Source: Bacillus mycoides (GTDB lineage: Bacteria; Bacillota; Bacilli; Bacillales; Bacillaceae_G). From it: a stretch of 64,000 nucleotides of DNA. Below, piece after piece: positions 9,044 to 16,167 of this stretch. Each line of letters begins with the position of its first letter. The first letter of the stretch is position 1. The notes below the pieces were generated by a model, which saw only the letters and a list, made by a program, of their open reading frames with translations, was not told the origin of the DNA and searched no databases. Location of the stretch: positions 2,351,001 through 2,415,000 of the forward strand of contig NZ_CP036132.1 in NCBI RefSeq assembly GCF_018742245.1, read 5' to 3'. A program made the translations under genes and the position numbers.

Positions 9044-9541
9044 TTAGACCGGATATCCGCCTGTTGGCGGTGGCCAAGCACTAAATAATCTGCGAATCAG
9101 CACAATTTCTCCTAAATGGTAGGAGTTGTGAGATGCAATATTGCGTAGAACACCGCCCGGGGTTTCACCAGGCCATTCCTCCAATGTTTTGTCCAATTGA
9201 ACGGTTTGGGCAATCGCGCATGCCTGTTCAATCCCCTGAAGAAAATACTGAATAATCTGTTGCCACTCTTCCTCACTGCCAGGACATTTTTCTTCAGGCC
9301 AGCTCTCTTTTACATGGGCAGGCAATGCAGGCTTCTTCCCCTGAGCGGATAATAAGAGAAAATCTTGCCAGTAGGTCATGTGTTTCACTAATTGATAAAT
9401 AGAATAAGGCAGTTCCTCTCTGCGTTTTCCCGCAAGCGCCACGTCTATATCCGACAAAGCATTCTTGATGGGAAGATGTCCTCGTTCTCCTCTTAATGAT
9501 TTTACTAATGCCTCGCTAAACGCTTTATTTGATTGTTCCAT
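9044..9541 (-). CDS. DinB-like four-helix protein, probably acquired
   Basis: 165 residues. The layout fits the DinB/YfiT superfamily of four-helix metal-binding proteins: a first metal-ligand His in VKHMTYWQDF and the C-terminal pair in ASHNSYHLGEIVLIRRL (H...H). Family members include thiol-dependent S-transferases; the substrate here is unknown. The gene is clearly richer in G and C than its neighbours, with codons such as GCC, CGC and CTG common, while flanking DNA is AT-rich. This and the remnant at 9687-9803 suggest a transferred block from a higher-GC Bacillales donor. The start at 9541 follows a GGATGGGAGT region on the minus strand. Confidence 0.72.
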   Translation of the reverse strand: MEQSNKAFSEALVKSLRGERGHLPIKNALSDIDVALAGKRREELPYSIYQLVKHMTYWQDFLLLSAQGKKPALPAHVKESWPEEKCPGSEEEWQQIIQYFLQGIEQACAIAQTVQLDKTLEEWPGETPGGVLRNIASHNSYHLGEIVLIRRLFSAWPPPTGGYPV

Positions 9542-9686
9542 AATAACTGACTCCCATCCTGTTTTATTTTCTAATTTGCTGATTTTATGGTTCCGTCTCT
9601 TTTATATGCACTAAATATATTATAGAAGATTTACGACTATTAAGAGAAAACAAAATAAGGAAAAAATAACAAGAATTACTGACTTC

Positions 9687-9803
9687 TTAACGTACAATTG
9701 TAGTAACAGATAAATCGAAAGTTCGAATAACAACATCCAGGTCTGCGTTAATGTCAGCCACTTTTGATTTTAGCTTTTCCGGTCCCTCCTGAATTTTATC
9801 CAA
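9687..9803 (-). pseudogene. Gene remnant downstream of a MerR-type promoter
   Basis: A frame of 38 codons ends with KVADINADLDVVIRTFDLSV and a stop. A strong Shine-Dalgarno (AGGAGGGACC) lies inside this frame with no usable start codon behind it, so the original gene probably began there and was rearranged. Composition is GC-rich like the DinB gene downstream on the same strand. The family is not recognised. Confidence 0.4.
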
Positions 9804-9833
9804 TTGATTTTATCGTGAATGAACTATGAGTCG

Positions 9834-9864
9834 ATTATAATGGTTAGAGTGAACTCTAAGTCAA
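9834..9864 (-). promoter_or_regulatory. MerR-family promoter/operator with 19-base spacer
   Basis: On the minus strand TTGACT (9859-9864) and TATAAT (9834-9839) are separated by 19 bases, the over-long spacer typical of promoters twisted open by MerR-type activators. The spacer holds a perfect dyad, TTAGAGT-2-ACTCTAA (9844-9859). No merR gene lies next to it, so it is an orphan site facing a gene remnant and the DinB-like gene. Confidence 0.7.
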
Positions 9865-9876
9865 GAAAAAAATAAT

Positions 9877-9917
9877 AAAAGGATAGTTAGTCCATTATGA
9901 GGGCTAACTATCCTTTT
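9877..9917 (-). terminator. Intrinsic terminator (minus orientation)
   Basis: AAAAGGATAGTTAG pairs with CTAACTATCCTTTT; the minus strand continues with a T-rich run. It insulates the MerR-type promoter from upstream transcription. Confidence 0.6.
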
Positions 9918-10171
9918 CATTTACTAAAGTAAACCTTGATGAATGAAATAAATCTCGATGTAAACTATTAAATATCAGTTCACATTTGAAACCTTTATAT
10001 TATTGAATTTATCGCAATTTACCCATTTTCTTCGAAAGCTTAAATTGTACCGCAGGTACCATCTTAATGATAACGTTCGCTAAATATATTCGCTTCTTTC
10101 GTTTGTAAGAATCTTAAAATCTTCCCTTTTTGAATGCAGCTTAACCATAAATTTAATTTTTTTTGTAAATG

Positions 10172-10200
10172 TGGAACTATTTCATTACTTACACTGTCTA
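10172..10200 (+). promoter_or_regulatory. SigP-type ECF promoter of the PBP gene
   Basis: TGGAAC (-35 core GGAAC at 10173-10177), 18 bases, then GTCTAT (-10 core 10196-10199). The same pair with the same spacing occurs before sigP (12547), at 15826 and before bla1 (18468). The AAC/GTC pairing is typical of ECF sigma factors. Confidence 0.75.
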
Positions 10201-10274
10201 TTAAGCGTTAAAACATTTTTTATTTAATATATTTAGAAAGGAATAATCATTTTTAACTAAGGGAGAAGATTGAA

Positions 10275-12242
10275 TTGAAAAAAATATGGATGCTGCTTTT
10301 CTTTTGTTTTGGAGTTATGTTGGTAGGATGCAATAAAAATGAGCCGCCAAAACAAGCATTTGAAGAATATATCAATTTATGGAATGATAAAAAATTTACA
10401 AATATGTATGATCATTTATCAGAACATGCAAAAAAAACGATTTCTAAAAAGGAGTTCACAGAGAAATATCAAAAAATTTATGAGGGTATTGGAGTTAAGA
10501 ATTTAAAAGTTAAAACGAATGGAGAGAATACTAAAGATAAAGAACTTTTTCTTTTTGAAGTTAATATGGATACGGATGGAGGAACAGTTTCATTCATCCA
10601 TGAAGCAAAACTCGTGAAAGATAAGGAATCTTGGAAAATAGATTGGACACCAGACTTCATTTTCCCAGGTATGAAAAAAGATTACAAAGTACGTATGCAA
10701 ATTGAGCAAGGAAAACGTGGAGAAATATATGATCGAAATGGAAAAGGGCTTGCAACGAATGGTAAAGCGACTGAGGTTGGAATTATTCCAGAGAAACTAG
10801 GCGAAACGGCAGCGCAAACAAAAGAAATAGTAGCACAATTACTTGATATGTCTACAGAAGAGGTCGATCAGAAGCTCGCAGCGAAATGGATAAAACCAGA
10901 TTCCCTTGTACCAATTGGTATTTTAAAAGAGGGAACCAGACAGAATGATTATATTGAATTAGAAGGAGTTTCATCTCGCCCAGTAAATATTCGTACGTAT
11001 CCATTAGGAGAAGCAGCGGCACACTTAACGGGATATATAGGAAAGGTGAATGCAGAGGAGTTAAAATCGCTTCAAAGAAAAGGTTATCAAGCAGATGATT
11101 TAGTAGGTAAGACAGGTTTAGAGAAAGTACTAGAGAATAAATTGCGTGGTGAAAAGGGTGGACGCGTATTTATAGAAGATGAGAACGGGAAAGAGATTAA
11201 AAACTTAGCAAAAAAAGAAGCAAAAGAAGGGGAAAATGTTACGTTAACAATTGATGCTGCAATTCAAGAAAAAATCTTTAATGAGATGAAAAATGAAGCA
11301 GGATCTAGTGCAGCGGTCAATCCTAAAACGGGTGAAACAATTGCACTTGTAAGTAGCCCTGCTTATAATCCAAATACGATAGTTAGAGGGGCATCAAAAG
11401 CCCAACGAGAAGCATGGAATAACGACGCGAAACTGCCAATGACGAATCGTTTCACACAAGCATTTGTACCAGGTTCTGTATTTAAAACGATTACAGGTGC
11501 AATTGGTTTGGAAACGAAAACAATAAATCCTAAAGAAGAATTTAAAATTCAAGGATTAAAATGGACAAAAGATTCATCGTGGGGAAATTATTATGTAACA
11601 CGTGTGAAGGAAGCTAGTCCAATTGATTTTGATAAGGCAATGAAGTACTCTGATAATATTTATTTTGCTCAACAAGCTTTGAAAATGGGGAAAGATCAGT
11701 ATTTAAATGAATTTAAGAAATACGGATTTCATGAAAAACTACCAATCGAATACGAATTTCCTATTTCAACAATTGCAAAAGATGGGATAAAAAACGATAT
11801 TCAACTAGCAGATACGGGATATGGACAAGGACAAGTATTAATGACACCACTTCATTTAGCATTAACATATGCACCGATTGTCAATGAAGGGAATATTCCG
11901 TCGCCTCATCTGTTAAAAGAAGCAAAAGTAGCGGGAAATTGGAAAGAAAACGTGGTTTCTAAAAAGAATCAAGAGATATTAAAGAGTGCATTAATAAAAG
12001 TCATTAATGACCCTGATGGCGCTGGGAGAATGGCTAAGGTTGATGGTGTAACTCTTGCTGGTAAAACCGGTACAGCAGAGCTGAAAGAGTCGAAAGAAGC
12101 AGATGGAAAAGAACTTGGATGGTTTGCAGCTTTTGATGCAAATGCGCCAGACATGATTGTTACCATGATGATTGAAGATGTAAAAGGAAGAGGGGGGAGT
12201 AATGTTCCCGGCGAAAAAGTAAAACATATTTTTCAGAAATAA
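10275..12242 (+). CDS. Class B penicillin-binding protein, MecA/PBP3-type transpeptidase (lipoprotein)
   Basis: 655 residues. An N-terminal lipobox (VMLVGC, Cys19) marks it as a lipoprotein. Residues 25-140 form the NTF2-like MecA N-terminal domain, then a PBP dimer domain, then the transpeptidase with SxxK at Ser401 (PGSVFK), SDN at 459 and KTG at 597. This is the architecture of low-affinity PBPs such as PBP2a and PBP3, which keep cross-linking peptidoglycan in the presence of beta-lactams. Starts with TTG at 10275 after AGGGAGA. An ECF-type promoter at 10172 ties it to the SigP system encoded just downstream. A terminator follows at 12338-12373. Confidence 0.9.
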   Translation: MKKIWMLLFFCFGVMLVGCNKNEPPKQAFEEYINLWNDKKFTNMYDHLSEHAKKTISKKEFTEKYQKIYEGIGVKNLKVKTNGENTKDKELFLFEVNMDTDGGTVSFIHEAKLVKDKESWKIDWTPDFIFPGMKKDYKVRMQIEQGKRGEIYDRNGKGLATNGKATEVGIIPEKLGETAAQTKEIVAQLLDMSTEEVDQKLAAKWIKPDSLVPIGILKEGTRQNDYIELEGVSSRPVNIRTYPLGEAAAHLTGYIGKVNAEELKSLQRKGYQADDLVGKTGLEKVLENKLRGEKGGRVFIEDENGKEIKNLAKKEAKEGENVTLTIDAAIQEKIFNEMKNEAGSSAAVNPKTGETIALVSSPAYNPNTIVRGASKAQREAWNNDAKLPMTNRFTQAFVPGSVFKTITGAIGLETKTINPKEEFKIQGLKWTKDSSWGNYYVTRVKEASPIDFDKAMKYSDNIYFAQQALKMGKDQYLNEFKKYGFHEKLPIEYEFPISTIAKDGIKNDIQLADTGYGQGQVLMTPLHLALTYAPIVNEGNIPSPHLLKEAKVAGNWKENVVSKKNQEILKSALIKVINDPDGAGRMAKVDGVTLAGKTGTAELKESKEADGKELGWFAAFDANAPDMIVTMMIEDVKGRGGSNVPGEKVKHIFQK

Positions 12243-12337
12243 CACTTAAGTATAAGGTAAAATCTTTTACTAAATTTATTATATGTATGCTTAACTCAAT
12301 GGTATAAATTGGGCAAAACAAAGAATAATTAAGTTTT

Positions 12338-12373
12338 AAAAAAAGCATTCTCCCTAATTGAGAATGCTTTTTC
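12338..12373 (+). terminator. Terminator of the PBP gene
   Basis: AAAAAAGCATTCTC pairs with GAGAATGCTTTTT across a 7-base loop, followed by a T-run. Confidence 0.85.
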
Positions 12374-12461
12374 TATGTTATTGTGGCTCTAGAAAGTTGA
12401 TATGGCATCATTTTCATTATTTGCAAGTACGGGCTGAATATAGAGTCTGTCATCGAAGAGG

Positions 12462-12511
12462 ATGTAAAGGTGATTATGTAATGAAATGTATTGCATACCT
12501 TTACATTTTTC
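12462..12511 (+). terminator. Second terminator-like hairpin upstream of sigP promoter
   Basis: ATGTAAAGGT (12462-12471) pairs with ACCTTTACAT (12497-12506) followed by TTTTT. It lies 35 bases before the sigP promoter and would shield it from read-through. Confidence 0.6.
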
Positions 12512-12545
12512 AGGAGGATTCTTTTATCAAAAAAAAGATAAACAA

Positions 12546-12574
12546 TGGAACAAACGAAACTTGTATCATGTCTA
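12546..12574 (+). promoter_or_regulatory. SigP-type ECF promoter of sigP-rsiP (autoregulation)
   Basis: TGGAAC with core GGAAC at 12547-12551, an 18-base spacer, then GTCTAT with core at 12570-12573. Same motif as at 10173, 15826 and 18468; it implies positive autoregulation of the sigma factor operon. Confidence 0.78.
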
Positions 12575-12640
12575 TATATTGAAACCATATTAAAAGTGAG
12601 GGCAGTTTTATGTTTATTCAAATAAGTTTGAGGTGTGGAA

Positions 12641-13174
12641 ATGGAACAGAAGTTTATTGAAAAATGTAATCATGATGAGCTTGACTATGTTATAAAAGAC
12701 TATTGGCAAGATGTATGGAATTATTCATTTATTATTACGAAAGATCCACACTTATCAGATGACATCACGCAAGATGTATTTATAAAGGTTTTTAAACATT
12801 GGCATTCATTTCGAAAAGAGTCATCTATTAAAACGTGGATATTAAAAATTACAAGAAATACGGCAATAAACTATTTGAAATCCTCTTATTTTAAAAGGAT
12901 ATCTTTAGTGGGATTTTTTAGTGATGATAAGCAATCTCCATCGGCAGAACAAGAATTTTTTAATCAAGAGGAAATGAATGATGTGTGGGAGGTTGTATTA
13001 AAACTACCTAAAAAACACCGCGAAATACTAATATTGGACGCGAAATATGAATTATCTTATGAAGAAATGGCTGAAACATTAGGTGTATCAATTGGAACAG
13101 TCAAATCTAGATTAAGCCGAGCGAGAAGTAAGGTTTCAAAACTAATAGGGGAGGGTAGAAATGATGAACAGTAA
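12641..13174 (+). CDS. sigP: ECF sigma factor SigP
   Basis: 177 residues. Region 2 contains DITQDVFIKVFKHWHSFR, the -10 recognition helix of ECF sigmas; region 4 ends with YEEMAETLGVSIGTVKSRLS, a helix-turn-helix reading the -35 element. In B. anthracis and B. cereus an ECF sigma with its anti-sigma partner is known to control beta-lactamase expression (SigP/RsiP). Position between PBP genes and bla1, and the shared promoter, support that identity. ATG 12641 is chosen because GAGGTG overlaps the GTG at 12635 and spaces correctly to this ATG. The 3' end overlaps rsiP by 14 bases, indicating translational coupling. Confidence 0.82.
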   Translation: MEQKFIEKCNHDELDYVIKDYWQDVWNYSFIITKDPHLSDDITQDVFIKVFKHWHSFRKESSIKTWILKITRNTAINYLKSSYFKRISLVGFFSDDKQSPSAEQEFFNQEEMNDVWEVVLKLPKKHREILILDAKYELSYEEMAETLGVSIGTVKSRLSRARSKVSKLIGEGRNDEQ

Positions 13175-13994
13175 AAAAAACCCTGACTGGTATAGGAAAT
13201 TAAAAAACGGCCCGATGGAGCATCGTAAAGATGAAGAGGAATTTATTTATAAAATAAAGCAATCGATATACCAAAATAGTGAAGTAGATTCTGTAACACA
13301 CAAGAGACCATTTCGTAAAAAAGTATTGCCTATTGTAGTTGTTTTTGTTTGTACAATGTTATTTTTTATTGTTCAACAACCTTGGCTTGATGATAATAAA
13401 TCACCGGTACAAAGTAGTACTCAAATTAAGCCGAAAACAAAAGATGAGTCTGCTCAAGATCCATCATTAAAACAATTTATGAATGATTTATATCGAAGTA
13501 CAAATTCAAAAAATGAAAATGACCTGTATAGAGTGTTAAATGATGAAGTTCTATTTAAAGGGAAGACTTATAAGAAGGATGAATTGAAGTTTGATGAAGA
13601 TATTTTTCATGAGTTGCAAGTTGCTCTTACAATGGGGGGGGAATTTGTGAATGATACGAAGAAAGTCTACAAAGTGCCAAGTGGATCGACAGAAAGTAAT
13701 CAATCAAAGCAAGAACATTTTATATATGTAACTGTTACTGGAAATAAAACGAAAATTTTAGCTGAACCAAAACGAGAATCACAAGTTTTATATGAAGTAT
13801 CTAATGAAATGGTAAAAGCTTGGATCCCGGAAAAAGTGCAAAATGATGGATATATAAAAATATCGACTATTAACGGTAATACTACTGGATATGTACAAAA
13901 AAAGTATGTTTTAACTGATATTAAATATTCTTTCATGTTCGAAAAGAATCATGAAGGTATATGGAAAATAACGAATATAGATTCTATATGGTAA
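13161..13994 (+). CDS. rsiP: Anti-sigma factor RsiP
   Basis: 277 residues with one membrane helix at about 54-70 (VLPIVVVFVCTMLFFIV). The N-terminal 50 residues are cytosolic and would hold SigP; the outer part of about 205 residues ends in an SH3-like beta domain (TKILAEPKRESQVLYEV... WIPEKV...GYVQKKYV). In the known system beta-lactams trigger proteolysis of RsiP, releasing SigP. ATG at 13161 follows GGGGAGG inside sigP; the genes overlap. The convergent terminator at 13993-14036 overlaps its stop codon. No cysteine-rich ZAS zinc motif is seen, in line with this anti-sigma class. Confidence 0.8.
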   Translation: MMNSKKNPDWYRKLKNGPMEHRKDEEEFIYKIKQSIYQNSEVDSVTHKRPFRKKVLPIVVVFVCTMLFFIVQQPWLDDNKSPVQSSTQIKPKTKDESAQDPSLKQFMNDLYRSTNSKNENDLYRVLNDEVLFKGKTYKKDELKFDEDIFHELQVALTMGGEFVNDTKKVYKVPSGSTESNQSKQEHFIYVTVTGNKTKILAEPKRESQVLYEVSNEMVKAWIPEKVQNDGYIKISTINGNTTGYVQKKYVLTDIKYSFMFEKNHEGIWKITNIDSIW

Positions 13995-14036
13995 AAGAGG
14001 AAGGTTCACTTTAATGAACCTTCCTCTTTGTTTTTA
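13993..14036. terminator. Bidirectional terminator between rsiP and the convergent PBP gene
   Basis: AAAGAGGAAGGTTCA pairs perfectly with TGAACCTTCCTCTTT over a 6-base loop. It contains the stop codons of both converging genes. Confidence 0.85.
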
Positions 14037-15766
14037 TTTTCTTTTTGAAGAGTATTCCAGGACTCTAAAATTTCTGATGTAACGAGAGCTGCAATATTTT
14101 TTTCTGAATTACTACCAGGAATAACGACAGAAATAGCAATTTGTGGATCTTCGGTAGGAGCATATGCAATGAAAAGAGAATGATTTATCATTCTTTCTTG
14201 CTCGTTTGGAGAGCCTGTTATACCTGTTTTACCTGCGACATGAAAGGGCAAGTTTTTAATTTCTTGTATATTTTGACTCATCCCACCTTGCACGACACTC
14301 CAGAATTTCATAGGATAACGATTTGAACTTTCTAAGATTGGTTTAAAGTTTTTTGTTTCCTTACCGTCCTGACCAATAATAGTACTTACGATTTGAGGTT
14401 TATATTTATCACCTTTACTTGCCAAAATTGCTGTATATTGAGCGAGTTGAAGAGGAGTATGCACTTCATTTCCTCCCCAAGAGGCATTTAATAAAGCGGA
14501 GATACCATTTTCAAACTTATTAGATGGATGAAATTCATATTGTCCGTCTTCTTCAAAGGGTAAATCAATCCCAGTTTTAGAACGAAGGCCGAATTGCATT
14601 AAATAATCTGTCCATATATTTGCCACCTTTTCTATATTCCCATTATTTTGGTTGAATAAGGGAAGAGCTACTTTTGCTGTCATAAATGTATTAGATGAAT
14701 TAATGATAGCCTGACTCGGTGTAATTTCACCTGTTGGCGTTCCAGGTGCATTAGTAATGTTATTTTGATTATCATACTGAAAAGTACCTTTATCTAAATA
14801 AGTATCTTCGGGTTGAAAAAGCTTTTCGTTTAATCCAATTAAAATAGTAAGTGGCTTTATAGTAGAGGCCATATTTACATAAGACTCACCATACTTTAAT
14901 TTTTGAATTGCTTTATTTTGCGAAAGTGATTTAATGTTTTCTTTTTTAGATGATACATGTGTATTTAATATATTTGGATCAAAAACTGCCGAATTGGCCA
15001 TAGTTAAAATTGCACCAGTTTTCACATCGGTTACTACAACATAACCAGCATGAGCATCACGTATTTTCTTAATTTGAGATCTTAATGCTTCCTCTGTTTT
15101 TTGCTGCAACTTAGAGTCTAAAGCTAGCCTGACATCTTTTCCTTTTTGTACTTTTTGAATGTTCCATAAGAACTTTTTATTATTCATTTTAAAAATAAGA
15201 GTTTTTCCTGGTTTTCCTTTTAAATCATTTTCATATTGAAGCTCAATCCCACTTTTCCCAACAGGTCCATACTTAGAATTAAGGTCATTTTCTACATACC
15301 CAATTACCTGGGAACCAATTTCGTGTTTAGGATAATATCGAATCAATTCATCTTTAATTATTACATTATTGGGTCTGTTCTTGTTTATGAATGTAAGTTC
15401 ATTCTCATTTATGTCAGAGTATAACGGTATATCATTCATAGTCTGCTTTTTACAAGATTGTTGTAATTGCGATTTTATGTCCTCCGCAGAAATGTCATGT
15501 TGAAACTCGCTTGAAAATTGATTGAAAAAAGCTAATGTGTTTGATGTATCTTGATTCGATAGCTTTTCATCATTAGAAGTGCAATATAGAGATTTAACTT
15601 TCTTATTTGTAGCTAGTATTACACCATTTTGATCAAAAATTTTTCCTCTTTCAGCTGAAGAAGTTGCGATAGTAATTGAAATGAAGTTGATTTTTAATAA
15701 AATTAGTAAAATCAAACCTACAATAGAAAGAACCGCAAAAAATCTCCATCTTTTCGTATGTAACAT
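14006..15766 (-). CDS. Class B penicillin-binding protein transpeptidase (PbpA/PBP2-like)
   Basis: 586 residues. N-terminal membrane helix at 10-25, dimer domain beginning AERGKIFDQNGVILATN, then the transpeptidase domain with SxxK at Ser301 (MASTIKPL), SSN at 357-359 and KTG at 513 (AGKTGIT). Expected function: peptidoglycan cross-linking outside the membrane. It has no MecA N-terminal extension. Unlike the other PBP and bla genes here, no GGAAC-18-GTCT promoter is seen on its own strand; the copy at 15826 points the other way. ATG 15766 follows AGGGAGGG. It lies convergent to sigP-rsiP and divergent from the third PBP. Confidence 0.88.
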   Translation of the reverse strand: MLHTKRWRFFAVLSIVGLILLILLKINFISITIATSSAERGKIFDQNGVILATNKKVKSLYCTSNDEKLSNQDTSNTLAFFNQFSSEFQHDISAEDIKSQLQQSCKKQTMNDIPLYSDINENELTFINKNRPNNVIIKDELIRYYPKHEIGSQVIGYVENDLNSKYGPVGKSGIELQYENDLKGKPGKTLIFKMNNKKFLWNIQKVQKGKDVRLALDSKLQQKTEEALRSQIKKIRDAHAGYVVVTDVKTGAILTMANSAVFDPNILNTHVSSKKENIKSLSQNKAIQKLKYGESYVNMASTIKPLTILIGLNEKLFQPEDTYLDKGTFQYDNQNNITNAPGTPTGEITPSQAIINSSNTFMTAKVALPLFNQNNGNIEKVANIWTDYLMQFGLRSKTGIDLPFEEDGQYEFHPSNKFENGISALLNASWGGNEVHTPLQLAQYTAILASKGDKYKPQIVSTIIGQDGKETKNFKPILESSNRYPMKFWSVVQGGMSQNIQEIKNLPFHVAGKTGITGSPNEQERMINHSLFIAYAPTEDPQIAISVVIPGSNSEKNIAALVTSEILESWNTLQKENKNKEEGSLK

Positions 15767-16167
15767 ATAACCCTCCCTTATGTAGCCTATTTCATCTTAT
15801 AGTTAATTATTTTTTTTGTAAATGTGGAACAACTTTATTACTTAGGTTGTCTATTAAGTATTACAGCATGAAGAAAGGAATAATTAGTATGAAAAGTTAC
15901 TAGCAAGTCTATGTGTAAGTTTAATATGAATCATTATACAGTTCAGCATTTTTAATGCAAGCGACAAAAAATAGAGAGAAAAACAGGAAGGGAGATTTAT
16001 CAATTACGCGGCTAAACCAAAAGGAATTGGTGCTTACAAGGATTTAGAAAAAAAGATAAGACACTATTTATAACTGAATGGTGGTTTCTAATATATAGGG
16101 AACGTATTTAGTATATTTCTTTACTAAGTATTAGTGAGGAGTTCCGGAAGAATTATATGGAGGATTT
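15767..16167. other. Long leader between divergent PBP genes
   Basis: It holds the ECF-type promoter at 15825-15853, then about 315 bases with no intact frame before the PBP at 16168. The start of this stretch is closely similar to 10160-10255 (same promoter plus AAAGGAATAAT), so it looks like a duplicated PBP promoter whose own gene was deleted, leaving a long untranslated leader. A weak variant GGAAC-18-TACT at about 16119 could be a second promoter. Confidence 0.5.
15825..15853 (+). promoter_or_regulatory. SigP-type ECF promoter in the divergent PBP interval
   Basis: TGGAAC (core 15826-15830), an 18-base spacer, GTCTAT (core 15849-15852). It reads toward the PBP at 16168 with a leader of about 300 bases. 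Confidence 0.72.

Larger units (their letters stand above)
9542..10274. other. Intergenic region with MerR-type promoter, gene remnant and ECF promoter
   Basis: It contains the fragment at 9687-9803, a MerR-type promoter at 9834-9864 (minus), a terminator at 9877-9917, and the SigP-type promoter at 10172-10200. The stretch 9920-10160 shows nothing further I can name. Confidence 0.6.

Noticed and set aside
12358..12582. Plus-strand frame of 74 codons before sigP
   Set aside because: It runs through two terminator hairpins and the sigP promoter; no ribosome site.
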